Assembly (NCBI GenBank): GCA_024228935.1
Contig: JAAESX010000349.1
Span: 82,758 to 146,757, forward strand
Direction of reading: 5' to 3'
DNA length: 64,000 nt
Source of the DNA: Pseudomonadota bacterium
GTDB lineage: Bacteria; Myxococcota_A; UBA796; CAJQPC01
The notes beneath the pieces were generated by a model. It did not search any database and had not been told where the DNA came from. It saw nothing but the letters and a program-made list of their open reading frames with translations. The stretch's first letter is position 1. Each line of letters opens with the position of its first letter. The translations under genes were made by a program, and so were the position numbers. Shown in pieces: positions 52,585 through 60,754 of the stretch.

Positions 52585-54888
52585 GTGTCACGCCCTGCTG
52601 ATACCGGGCTGAAAGCGGCGTTCGAGGGACCTGTCCAGTACCTCGAGGTGCCGCTCACGCTCCTCGTGCTGGTCGCGCTCCTGCCGTTCGCGACCGTGCA
52701 CGCGCCCTGGCGGCTGGGCGTCGCTGGGGTCGCGGGTGTGCTGGGCGCGGTCATGGCCGTGCGCGGTCTGAGGCGGCGGACGCCATCGCTCGTGATGCTG
52801 GCCAGCACGGGCGGGATGGCGCTGGCGGCGCTGCTGGGCGGGCTGGTGTTCCTGCCGGTCGACCAGGCGAGGCGCGAGAGCCTGCAGCCGGGGCTGGCCG
52901 AGGTGGTCGGCGACGTGCTGGCGTTCGGCGGCGTCGAGCTGGCACCGCTGGCGCTCGACGTCGGCCGGGGTGCCCAGGAGTGGGCCATCTCGCTGAGCTG
53001 GGTGCTGGTCGTGCTGGGCGCCTCGCTCGTGGTCCGGAACTCCCGACGAGCCGCCCGCTCCGCGCGCCTGTTGCTCCTGGCGGGCGTGGTCCTGGTCGTC
53101 ATCGCGGCCGCCCATCGACTGCTGGGGGCCCCGTCCATCTGGTGGGTGAGCGGCATCCCCGCGGGGGCCAGGGAGCCGTTCTTCGGCCCCTTCGTGAACC
53201 CGAACCATGGCGGCGTCTTCTGTGCGGCGCTCGCTCCTCTGGCCTTCGCCGGAGCCGCGCGCGACCACGGGAACGCCCGCTGGCTCCAGCTGGGGGCGCT
53301 CGTCGTCCTGGCCATCGGGATGGTCCTCTCGGGCAGCCGTGGGGCGCTGCTCGCCGGTGCCGCCGGGGTCGTGCCGTTCGCGTTCATCGTCGGCGGGCGT
53401 CAGGGACGGCTGGGCCTGGCCGTCGCCGGTCTCGCTGGAGCCCTGGCGGTCGCGGTCGTGGGCCCCGTCACGTTCCTGCGCCGGCTGTCCGAGTGGCTCG
53501 TCCCCACCTCGCTCGATGCGGGGCAGGACGTCTTCACCGGTCGAGGTGACGTCTACGCCGACGCCGTCGCCCTGGTCGGCGCCGCGCCCTGGGTCGGTCT
53601 CGGCCCGCACGGCTTCGACGAAGGCTTCCGCCTGTTCAAGTCCACGCCGACCTACACGTACACGGCGCACGCGCACCAGGAGCTCCTGCAGCTGGTCGTC
53701 GAGCACGGCGTCGTCATCGCGGGCATCTGGGTGCTCAGCATCGGTCTGGCGGTCGCGCACGGGCTACGGTCGGCGGTGGAGCTTGAGTCCGACCGGCGCC
53801 GCTTCATGCTGGCCGGCTGGCTGGGGACGCTCGCCGCGGTGGGCGCTGCTTCGATCTTCACGTTCCCGCTGCGCATCGGCGCGATCGAGCTCATGGTCAG
53901 CCTGGCGCTCGGTGTGGTCCTCGGCTTGTCTCCGAGCAGCGAGCGGGGGCGCACGGCCGGGCTGGCCTTCGTGCCGCCACTGCTCCTGGCCCTGGCCGCG
54001 GGGGTCGGCGGCTGGGCCTGGTTTGGCGAGCCACCGCCTCGCTCGCTCGACCGGGTGGCCCTGCAGCTCGAGTCACGGGCGCGGCTCGACGCTGGAGACC
54101 TGGACGGCTCACTCGAGGCGCTCGAGCTGGCGACACGGGTGGACCCGACGCTTCCGTGGGTCTGGCGCGACCTGGCCCGACTCGAGCGCCGGACGGGCGA
54201 GTTCCAGCTGTCCCGCGTGACCTACGGGCGGATGCTCTGGGCCGAGGTGCCGGCCGACGAGCTGCCCGAGGCCGTCGCCGAGGCGATGCGTGGCCCGGGC
54301 GACCCGGTGGCCATCGCGACGGTGGTGCTCCCCGACCGAGGGGACGCTCTGGCCATCGGCGCTCGCCTGCTCGAGGACCTCGGCGAGCTGGAGGCGGCCG
54401 AGGAGCGACTCGACCGGGCGGCGGAGCTCGATCCTCGGTTCGGCGCACACCTGGGGGCGTTCCTGCTCCGCCAGAAGCGGGACGCCGAGGCCCTCGATGC
54501 GGTCGTTCGGGCGCCCGGTGGCTGCTTCGCGCTCGAGGTCGAGGGGGCCGCGCGCCATCGGACCAGAGACCTCGACGGTGCCACCGCCCGCTATCGGGAG
54601 GCGCTCGGCGAGTGTCTCGGGGACGCCCATCACTCCGAGCAGGTGCGCATCGGGCTGGCGAGGGTCCGGCTCGACCAGAACGACCCGGCGGGGCTCGACG
54701 CCATCGAGCGTCTGCTGCGCGAGGGCAGCGAGCCGATCCGCTTGCTCTCCATCCTGGTCCGGGACGCTCGGGAGGACGGCGACGAGGCGCGGCTGCGGCT
54801 CGCCAAGGAGCGTCTGGCGGCGGCCCGTGCTGACGCCGGGGTGGAATTGCTACAGGACGGAGCCCCGGATACCGTCGAAGGACCTTGA
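52585..54888 (+). CDS. O-antigen ligase/polymerase with C-terminal TPR region
   Basis: A 767-residue protein. The first about 470 residues form a polytopic Wzy/WaaL-type ligase, with FGPFVNPNHGGVFCAALAPLAF, VLSGSRGALLAGAAG and the periplasmic-loop histidine motif YTYTAHAHQELLQLVVEHG. The C-terminal about 280 residues are tetratricopeptide-like (DLDGSLEALELATRVDPTLPWVWRDLARLERRTGEF, then ELEAAEERLDRAAELDPR). Such ligase-TPR proteins add glycans to lipid or protein carriers. Start is a GTG with GGGGAG upstream. It is divergent from the wzc operon. Confidence 0.85.
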   Translation: MSRPADTGLKAAFEGPVQYLEVPLTLLVLVALLPFATVHAPWRLGVAGVAGVLGAVMAVRGLRRRTPSLVMLASTGGMALAALLGGLVFLPVDQARRESLQPGLAEVVGDVLAFGGVELAPLALDVGRGAQEWAISLSWVLVVLGASLVVRNSRRAARSARLLLLAGVVLVVIAAAHRLLGAPSIWWVSGIPAGAREPFFGPFVNPNHGGVFCAALAPLAFAGAARDHGNARWLQLGALVVLAIGMVLSGSRGALLAGAAGVVPFAFIVGGRQGRLGLAVAGLAGALAVAVVGPVTFLRRLSEWLVPTSLDAGQDVFTGRGDVYADAVALVGAAPWVGLGPHGFDEGFRLFKSTPTYTYTAHAHQELLQLVVEHGVVIAGIWVLSIGLAVAHGLRSAVELESDRRRFMLAGWLGTLAAVGAASIFTFPLRIGAIELMVSLALGVVLGLSPSSERGRTAGLAFVPPLLLALAAGVGGWAWFGEPPPRSLDRVALQLESRARLDAGDLDGSLEALELATRVDPTLPWVWRDLARLERRTGEFQLSRVTYGRMLWAEVPADELPEAVAEAMRGPGDPVAIATVVLPDRGDALAIGARLLEDLGELEAAEERLDRAAELDPRFGAHLGAFLLRQKRDAEALDAVVRAPGGCFALEVEGAARHRTRDLDGATARYREALGECLGDAHHSEQVRIGLARVRLDQNDPAGLDAIERLLREGSEPIRLLSILVRDAREDGDEARLRLAKERLAAARADAGVELLQDGAPDTVEGP

Positions 54889-55337
54889 AGACGGCACGGA
54901 TGAGCGCGGACGAGCTGGCAGACGATCTGGGACCACCCATCGGCTCTTCGGAGCTCGAGGCACGGATCCGCGCGGAGCTCGAAGCCGAGCACGCGGAGCG
55001 CCAGGAGCGGTTCGAGGCCAAGAAGGAACGCGGCAAGGAGAAGCGCGAGCGCCGTCGTCGCGTCGAGGCCCATGCCGACGAGCAGGATCTGCGCCGCAAG
55101 ATGCGCGCGGACTTCCACCGAGAGCAGGGCTACAAGGAATACGTCGACAGTCGCGGGAAGACGCTCTGGCTTCCGCCCGAGGAGTACGACCACCGTGTGA
55201 AGGCGCGGAAGGCCCGGGAAGCGCGCAAGTCCCGCTACAAGGCCTACCAGCCCCCCGGCCAGCGGAAGTGGCTGGTCTGGGTCGGCATGGTCGTGTTCGC
55301 CGTGACCGTCGGCTTCGTGCTGCTGCGGGGCGGCTGA
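54885..55337 (+). CDS. Highly charged tail-anchored membrane protein
   Basis: A 150-residue protein: a helical, Arg/Lys/Glu-rich N-terminal part (AERQERFEAKKERGKEKRERRRR, likely coiled coil), then LWLPPEEYDHRVKARK. A single C-terminal membrane helix follows (WLVWVGMVVFAVTVGFVLLRGG). It has no catalytic motif. A TTG at 54885 overlaps the preceding TGA; an in-frame ATG at 54900 (MSADELADDLG) is an alternative start. The overlap with the polymerase-TPR gene suggests a partner role in glycan assembly. Confidence 0.7.
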   Translation: MKTARMSADELADDLGPPIGSSELEARIRAELEAEHAERQERFEAKKERGKEKRERRRRVEAHADEQDLRRKMRADFHREQGYKEYVDSRGKTLWLPPEEYDHRVKARKAREARKSRYKAYQPPGQRKWLVWVGMVVFAVTVGFVLLRGG

Positions 55338-55340
55338 GCT

Positions 55341-55802
55341 TCAGACCGAGGCGAGCGCCAGCCAGGCGCCGACCAGCGCACTGACGCTCGCGATGAACAG
55401 GCCGATGGCGATCGGCTTCAGCGGGAGCCCCAGCTCGGGCTCGGGCATCGGGGGCGCCTCGAATGCGCGGCGGGGCGGGCGCCTCAACAAAGCCGAGAGA
55501 TCCATGCGGGCGTGCTCGGTCATCGAGGCGAACGACCAGCCGTGGATGGGCCAGTTGTCATCCCCGAGCGGCCGGCTCCAGGCGAGCACGGCCAGCGCGA
55601 GGACGGCTTCGTCGCCCGAGCCGATGCGCACGTGGACGGGCTGGTCGATGTCCAGGGCGGCCAGCTCGCCGGTGGCGCAGAAGCCACCGTCGCTGATGTC
55701 CAGCACCTCCCAGCTGCCGACGGGCGAGCCCTGCCGGTAGGCCTCGAGCACGTCGACGTCGACGCGGGCGGAGTGGCGCTGCTCGTGGTTCTGGGCGGTC
55801 AT
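55341..55802 (-). CDS. PilZ-domain protein with C-terminal membrane helix
   Basis: A 153-residue protein with the two cyclic-di-GMP-binding motifs of PilZ: RHSAR (RxxxR) near residue 9 and DISDGG ((D/N)xSxxG) near residue 36, the latter in VLDISDGGFCATG. A C-terminal membrane helix (PIAIGLFIASVSALVGAWLALA) anchors it. It would couple c-di-GMP to a membrane process, and the exopolysaccharide locus next to it is an obvious candidate, though this is inference. It is convergent with the charged membrane protein and divergent from the FHA genes. Confidence 0.87.
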   Translation of the reverse strand: MTAQNHEQRHSARVDVDVLEAYRQGSPVGSWEVLDISDGGFCATGELAALDIDQPVHVRIGSGDEAVLALAVLAWSRPLGDDNWPIHGWSFASMTEHARMDLSALLRRPPRRAFEAPPMPEPELGLPLKPIAIGLFIASVSALVGAWLALASV

Positions 55803-55943
55803 CGTTCGGCGAATCCTTCCGTATGCGGGTGGCGGTCTTCTTTCACTGGCCTTGCAGTTCGGAGGTTTGTTTTCAGACTGATGAAAGATCTCTGCGTATA
55901 GGTTGCCAGCCGACCTCGCGTGAGTCCTTCTGGAGACGTGACC
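55803..55943. promoter_or_regulatory. Divergent intergenic region, PilZ and FHA genes
   Basis: A 141-base region noticeably AT-richer than its neighbours (TTTGTTTTCAGACTGATGAAAGATCTC). It should hold promoters for both the PilZ gene and the FHA pair. I see no strong -35/-10 pair and no clear sigma-54 -24/-12 site. TGGAG precedes the FHA ATG by about 8 bases. Confidence 0.3.
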
Positions 55944-56597
55944 ATGACCTCATCCCGCCGTGTCGTTCTCCGAGAGCGACCTTTGATCCTGGGGGCGGAC
56001 GCGCACTGCGACGTCGTCGTCGGAGATCCGTCGGTGGAGTCGAAGCAGGCGTGTGCGTGGTCCGAGGACGGCCAGGTGGTCGTGTCGATCCTGGGCACCT
56101 CGGCACCGGTCCTGCTGGACGGTCGACGCGTGGTCGCCCGGAGCGCAGCCGGATCCGGCGCGCTGCTGAAGCTCGGCGATGCGGCGCCGCTGGAGCTCGT
56201 GCTGGCCTCGGGCGAGGACCGCCAGTTCGTCGTGACCGCCCGGTGCGTGCCCGAGCTGGGCATCCTGCTCGAGGAGCCCGGGGGAGAGCGCCGGCTGGAG
56301 CTGACCGAGGGCCGGACCGCCGAGCTGGGCTACCTGCTGGCGCGGCGTACCCTCGAGGACGAGGTGCGCGGCGCACCGCCGCAGGACGCCGGATGGGTCG
56401 ACGACCACGAGCTCGCGGGGCGGCTGTGGGGCGTCCGCTCGAAGCTCACCTCGGCGAACAAGAACAGCCTGAACGTGTGTGTCTTCCGGCTGCGAGCCCA
56501 GCTCGCAATGGCTGGGTTCTCCCGCGATCTGGTCGAGAAGCGCCAGCGGCGTACCCGGTTCCGTCCGGATGCGGTCGGCGCAGCGGGGGCGACATGA
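55944..56597 (+). CDS. FHA-domain protein with winged-helix C-terminus
   Basis: A 217-residue protein. Residues about 5-85 form an FHA-like phosphopeptide domain (RPLILGADAHCDVVVGDPSVESKQACAW, then VLLDGRRVVA). The C-terminal about 100 residues look like an OmpR/PhoB-type winged helix (WVDDHELAGRLWG, then NSLNVCVFRLRAQLAMAGF and LVEKRQRRTRFRP). This suggests a transcription factor that responds to Ser/Thr phosphorylation. No receiver domain or cognate kinase is in the window. The ATG at 55944 is preferred to the GTG at 55920 because of its better ribosome-binding site. A paralogue follows 81 bases later. Confidence 0.8.
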   Translation: MTSSRRVVLRERPLILGADAHCDVVVGDPSVESKQACAWSEDGQVVVSILGTSAPVLLDGRRVVARSAAGSGALLKLGDAAPLELVLASGEDRQFVVTARCVPELGILLEEPGGERRLELTEGRTAELGYLLARRTLEDEVRGAPPQDAGWVDDHELAGRLWGVRSKLTSANKNSLNVCVFRLRAQLAMAGFSRDLVEKRQRRTRFRPDAVGAAGAT

Positions 56598-56678
56598 GCG
56601 ACTCCACCTTGCCCCTTTCGGGGTCGCAGTCAGGCGCCGTTTTTCGTACGCTGAAAGCCAGGAACCGGCGAGCAGCCA

Positions 56679-57323
56679 ATGACTGGTAGGCGAATCGTCC
56701 TCCGAGGCCGACCGGTGGTCCTCGGTTCCCATGAGGCGTGTGACGTGGTGCTGGATGCGCCCGGGGTTGCGCCTCGACACGCTTGCGCCTGGATCGCTGG
56801 TGGCGGCGTCGTCGTCTCGGAGCTGGGCAGCGGGCTGCCCACGTACCTGGACGGTCGGCTCGTCGAGTGCCGCGCGATGTCCTCGGCTGGCGCCGTCCTG
56901 ACGGTCGGTGATGCGGCCCTCGAGCTCGTCGTGGGTGCCATGGATGCCATCCGTCCGTTCCTGGTCCAGGTGGTCGAGGAGCCCTCGCTCTCGGTCGTTC
57001 TCGCCGAGTCCACCGGGCGTCGTCGGCTTGAGCTGGTCGAGGGGCGCAGCGCAGAGCTCGCCTGGGTCCTCGCTCGGCAGATGTACGACGATGCAGCTCG
57101 CGGGCTCAGCGCCCAGCGGGTCGGCTGGGTTCACGACGGCGACCTCGCCGCCCGGCTGTGGGGCTCGCACGGGAGCCTGTCCGAGACCCACGACAACAGC
57201 CTGAACGTGTGCGTCTTCCGGCTGCGTGCCGCGCTCGACGAAGCGGGCTTCCCGCGGCGGCTCATCGAGAAGAGGGTGCGTCGGACGCGGTTCTCGGGTC
57301 GGCTCGTGGGCCTCGCCGGCTGA
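56679..57323 (+). CDS. Second FHA/winged-helix protein, paralogue of the upstream gene
   Basis: A 214-residue paralogue with the same domain order: FHA part RPVVLGSHEACDVVLDAPGVAPRHACAW, TYLDGRLVE, then a winged helix WVHDGDLAARLWG, HDNSLNVCVFRLRAALDEAGF and RLIEKRVRRTRFSG. The recognition-helix region NSLNVCVFRLRA is nearly identical to its neighbour's, so the two may bind related sites or form a heterodimer. The gap between them contains no other gene. Tandem duplication is the likely origin. Confidence 0.8.
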   Translation: MTGRRIVLRGRPVVLGSHEACDVVLDAPGVAPRHACAWIAGGGVVVSELGSGLPTYLDGRLVECRAMSSAGAVLTVGDAALELVVGAMDAIRPFLVQVVEEPSLSVVLAESTGRRRLELVEGRSAELAWVLARQMYDDAARGLSAQRVGWVHDGDLAARLWGSHGSLSETHDNSLNVCVFRLRAALDEAGFPRRLIEKRVRRTRFSGRLVGLAG

Positions 57324-57327
57324 GTCG

Positions 57328-58296
57328 CTAGGACAGCGTGCTCTCGACCTGCGAGATCGAGTACTTGATCGCGTCGCGCAGGCCCCAGTCCTTCACCCGG
57401 AACTCCAGGAGCTTCACGCCGTCCTGGAGCTTCCAGCGCAGCATCCGCGACTTGCTGAAGCGTCGCTGCGGCTCGTCGGGGAACGCCCGGCTGTAGCCGA
57501 GCTCGGACAGCAGCGCGCCGGCCACGGCCTCGGACTCGCGCTGCACGACCTCGTCCATGCGATCCCGCCACTTCTCGGTGTTCCCGGGCACGATGCGGAG
57601 CTCGCCCTTCATGTCGCCCAGGTTCTCCGGCGCCTGTTCCAGCGTCAGCATCCGCTCGTCGAAGGGCAGCCCGACGTGATCGGTGATGCGGGTCAGCTGC
57701 TCGCGCGGCTCGCTCAACAGGTCCTCGTACCGGAGCTCGAGGTAGCCGCTCCCCAGGGCTCGACCGTCGGTCCGGCACTGCGCGACCTCGTCGGCCCAGC
57801 GCTGGACGTTGCGCAGGACGTGCTTTCCCCAGGCCTTCCGGCTCGACAGGGCCACGTCGCGCGCGTCGCGGATGATGTGGACGACCCGGACGTCCGGCCA
57901 CAGGCTCGCGAGGAGCGGCAGGTGCGACCGGTAGTTCGGCGACTTCTCGCCCCAGACGCTCGCCGAGTCGCTCGGGACGCCACCGTCGATGCGGCAGAGC
58001 GCCTCGAAGATCCCGGCGACGTCGTGGCTCTCGCAGGCCGTGTACCAGGCATCCGCGCTGACCAGCTGGCCGTCGCCGTCCTGGTACTTGAAGTACATGA
58101 ACCGGGTGACCCAGTCGTAGAAGGCCGTGAACTCGCGCGAGTCGGACAGGTCCGGCCACGACTGGGCGGCCATCCGGGGAAGGAACTCGGTCTCGTACGG
58201 CGGCAGGCCGATCTGCGGGTGCTGCCGCACCAGATCCCGAAGGAGCTTGGTGCCGCTACGCGGTGCGCCGACGATGAACAGGGGCCCGGTCCACAT
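57328..58296 (-). CDS. Sulfotransferase-family protein
   Basis: A 322-residue protein with the PAPS-binding loop FIVGAPRSGTKLLRDLVRQHPQI and the 3'-phosphate motif VVHIIRDARDVALSSRKAWG. It is the second sulfotransferase in the window and belongs to the Sulfotransfer_3-like group that includes glycan and lipid modifiers. It is convergent with the FHA pair (4-base gap) and divergent from the helicase gene. A substrate in the nearby sulfated polysaccharide is possible. Confidence 0.87.
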   Translation of the reverse strand: MWTGPLFIVGAPRSGTKLLRDLVRQHPQIGLPPYETEFLPRMAAQSWPDLSDSREFTAFYDWVTRFMYFKYQDGDGQLVSADAWYTACESHDVAGIFEALCRIDGGVPSDSASVWGEKSPNYRSHLPLLASLWPDVRVVHIIRDARDVALSSRKAWGKHVLRNVQRWADEVAQCRTDGRALGSGYLELRYEDLLSEPREQLTRITDHVGLPFDERMLTLEQAPENLGDMKGELRIVPGNTEKWRDRMDEVVQRESEAVAGALLSELGYSRAFPDEPQRRFSKSRMLRWKLQDGVKLLEFRVKDWGLRDAIKYSISQVESTLS

Positions 58297-58336
58297 GTGA
58301 CCGACCTAACCGAGCGCGTGGGGGTTACGCCGAGGC

Positions 58337-60745
58337 GTGGCACTGCGCTGGAACGATGCTGAACGCCGACTGACACTGAGCGTGCACGACGCCGTCGAGG
58401 TCGGACCGAGCTCGGGTGGGCTCCGGCCCCGCTTCGTGGCCGGTCGTGCGCGGCTCGTCGCGGGCCAGAAGGCGCACACCGAGTGGCAGGCGTGGCGGGC
58501 CGAAGACGACGAGGACTTCCAAGCCGAGGTGTCCGTCCAGGTCTCGCTGATGGTCCGCGAGTGGGAGGTCACGATCCGGGGTCGCATCGACGGCCTGACC
58601 CACGAGGACGGGTTCCTGGTGGTCGAGGAGCTGAAGAGCTCGAGCTACGACGAGCCCCAGCTCGGGCAGACCGAGGTCCAGGACTGGCCGGCGTACTCGG
58701 CCCAGGTCGCGGTCTACCGGTTCCTGATCAACGCCATGGGGCTCGGCGAGCCGATCGGTCGCCTCATCCTGGTGTCGCTGGTGGACGCCAGTCGGACCAC
58801 ATTCCTGGTCGACGAGCCGCTCGAGGAGACCGAGGACTGGCTTCGGCGCCGGCTCGAGTGGGCCATCCTGCGGCGCGAGGAGCTGAACGCCTGGCTCGCG
58901 AAGCGCCGAGCCTCGGACGTCCCGTTCCCCCACGCCGAGATCCGGCCCGGCCAGGCGGAGATCGTCGAGGCGGCCGAGGACGGCGTCGCCCGAGGCCGCC
59001 ACCTGCTGCTGTCGGCGCCCACGGGGACCGGGAAGACCGCCGCGGTCCTGCAGGGCGTGCTGCGCGAGGCGTACCGAAAGGACCTGCGCGTCTTCATCGC
59101 CACGGCCAAGGGCACCCAGCAGCGAATCGCGGAGAAGACGCTCGCAGCGCTCCGGGCCTCGGGGCTGCCGCTGCGCGCGGTCAGCATCCGCGCCAAGGAG
59201 AAGGCCTGCGCCAACGACGTCGTCGACTGCCGGCCGGAGTCCTGCCGCTTCGCCGACGGCTACTTCGACCGGGTCGAGCCGGTGGTCCGCGAGCTGCTCG
59301 ACACCGGCGTCTCTCGGCCCGAGGACGTGCGTCGGCTGGGCGAGGAGCGGGTCGTCTGTCCGTTCGAGCTCGCCCTCGATCTGTCCGATCACGCCGACGT
59401 GATCGTCGGCGACTACAACTACGTCTTCCACCCGCGCAGCAAGCTGTCGCGGCACTTTGGACCCGAGGCCGACAGCAAGCGGTGGGTGGTCGTGGTCGAC
59501 GAGGCCCACAACCTGCCCGAGCGGGCCAAGGACCATCACAGCCCCGAGCTGCGGGCGATCGACGCCGAAGCGGCCCAGGTCGTCCTCGAGGCCGAGGACG
59601 CGCACCTGTTCGAGGCCTTCGCGACGATCGCCCGGGACACCCTGCGGGCCATCGAGGAGACCGAGCTCCTGGTCGAGCCGGGTGCCCGAACGAGTCGGGA
59701 TCGGCAGTCGGCCGTGGTCGAGCTCGTGCACCGGACGTGGTTCGACCTGCGCGACCGGGTCGACGAGGTGGCGCTCGACTACGGCCAGCTGCGGCGCCAG
59801 AAGCCCGTCGACGACGTCGACCACTACATGGATCTGGCGCGCGCGATCCAGGACTTCGCCTTGGTCCTGGACCAGTGGCGAGCGCACGGCCAGGGCGAGG
59901 AGATCGCCTCGATCGTGAAGCGGGTGAGGGGACGGGTCGTCGTGAAGCTCGTCTGCCTGGACCCGTCGCCGTGGCTGGGGCCCCGGTTCGCCTCGCTGGG
60001 CGCCGCGGTCCTGATGTCCGCGACGCTGTCGCCGTCCCGCTTCTACGTCGACCTGTGCGGCCTGGACCCCGAGCGTCTGCAGGTCAGCGACCACCCCAGT
60101 CCGTTCCCACCCGAGAACCTCGAGGTCGTGCTGGGGCACCGGATCAGCACCACGTACCGCGACCGCGCCGCGCACCAGGATCGCACCGCGGCGCTCATCC
60201 GCTCGGTCATCGAGGCGACGCCGGGGAACGTGGCGGTCTTCTACTCGGCGTTCACGATGCTCCGCTCGCTGGCTCCGGAGTGTGCCGTCGAGAAGACCGA
60301 GGCCCTGGTCCAGGAGCCGCGCATGAGCGAGCCGGCGCGCCTGGCGCTCGTCGACGAGCTCCGCGGGCTGGGGCCCAAGCGGGTCCTGCATGCGGTCCTC
60401 GGCGGCATCTTCAGCGAGGGCATCGATCTCCCCGGAGGCATGCTGAAGACGGCGATCCTCGTGGGTCCGTCGCTGCCGATGGTGGGCCTCGAGAGGGACC
60501 TCGCGCGGGACTGGTACGAGACCCGCTACGGCGACGGCTTCGGCTACGCCTTCCTGGTCCCGGGCATGTCCCGCGTCGTCCAGGCGGCCGGTCGGCTGGT
60601 CCGAGGCCCCGACGACCGGGGCTGCGTGGTCCTGGTCGGGCGCCGCTTCGGGTGGACCGACTACGCGGCGTTCTTCCCCGACACCTGGTGCGTCGTTCGC
60701 CCCAGCGAGCCTTCCGAGACCGTGGCCTCCTTCTTCGCGGACTAA
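58337..60745 (+). CDS. Fused PD-(D/E)XK nuclease and XPD/DinG-type helicase
   Basis: An 802-residue protein starting at a GTG. The N-terminus (to about residue 190) is Cas4/RecB-like: GRIDGL near residue 82 and VVEELKSSS near 97-103 give the D...ExK catalytic set. The helicase part has Walker A SAPTGTGKTAA near 226, DEAHNL near 387 and a helicase C-terminal 2 domain (GIFSEGIDLPGG, QAAGRLVRGPDDRG). Four cysteines (KACANDVVDCRPESC, then VVCPFEL) are placed like the XPD/DinG iron-sulfur cluster. A role in DNA repair is likely. No other repair gene is adjacent; the patatin gene follows 9 bases later. Confidence 0.9.
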   Translation: MALRWNDAERRLTLSVHDAVEVGPSSGGLRPRFVAGRARLVAGQKAHTEWQAWRAEDDEDFQAEVSVQVSLMVREWEVTIRGRIDGLTHEDGFLVVEELKSSSYDEPQLGQTEVQDWPAYSAQVAVYRFLINAMGLGEPIGRLILVSLVDASRTTFLVDEPLEETEDWLRRRLEWAILRREELNAWLAKRRASDVPFPHAEIRPGQAEIVEAAEDGVARGRHLLLSAPTGTGKTAAVLQGVLREAYRKDLRVFIATAKGTQQRIAEKTLAALRASGLPLRAVSIRAKEKACANDVVDCRPESCRFADGYFDRVEPVVRELLDTGVSRPEDVRRLGEERVVCPFELALDLSDHADVIVGDYNYVFHPRSKLSRHFGPEADSKRWVVVVDEAHNLPERAKDHHSPELRAIDAEAAQVVLEAEDAHLFEAFATIARDTLRAIEETELLVEPGARTSRDRQSAVVELVHRTWFDLRDRVDEVALDYGQLRRQKPVDDVDHYMDLARAIQDFALVLDQWRAHGQGEEIASIVKRVRGRVVVKLVCLDPSPWLGPRFASLGAAVLMSATLSPSRFYVDLCGLDPERLQVSDHPSPFPPENLEVVLGHRISTTYRDRAAHQDRTAALIRSVIEATPGNVAVFYSAFTMLRSLAPECAVEKTEALVQEPRMSEPARLALVDELRGLGPKRVLHAVLGGIFSEGIDLPGGMLKTAILVGPSLPMVGLERDLARDWYETRYGDGFGYAFLVPGMSRVVQAAGRLVRGPDDRGCVVLVGRRFGWTDYAAFFPDTWCVVRPSEPSETVASFFAD

Positions 60746-60754
60746 GGTCCGCCG

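Noticed and set aside
55803..55943. A sigma-54 promoter before the FHA genes (TGGCCTTGCAG)
   Set aside because: The -24 and -12 elements are not at the required spacing and the consensus match is poor.
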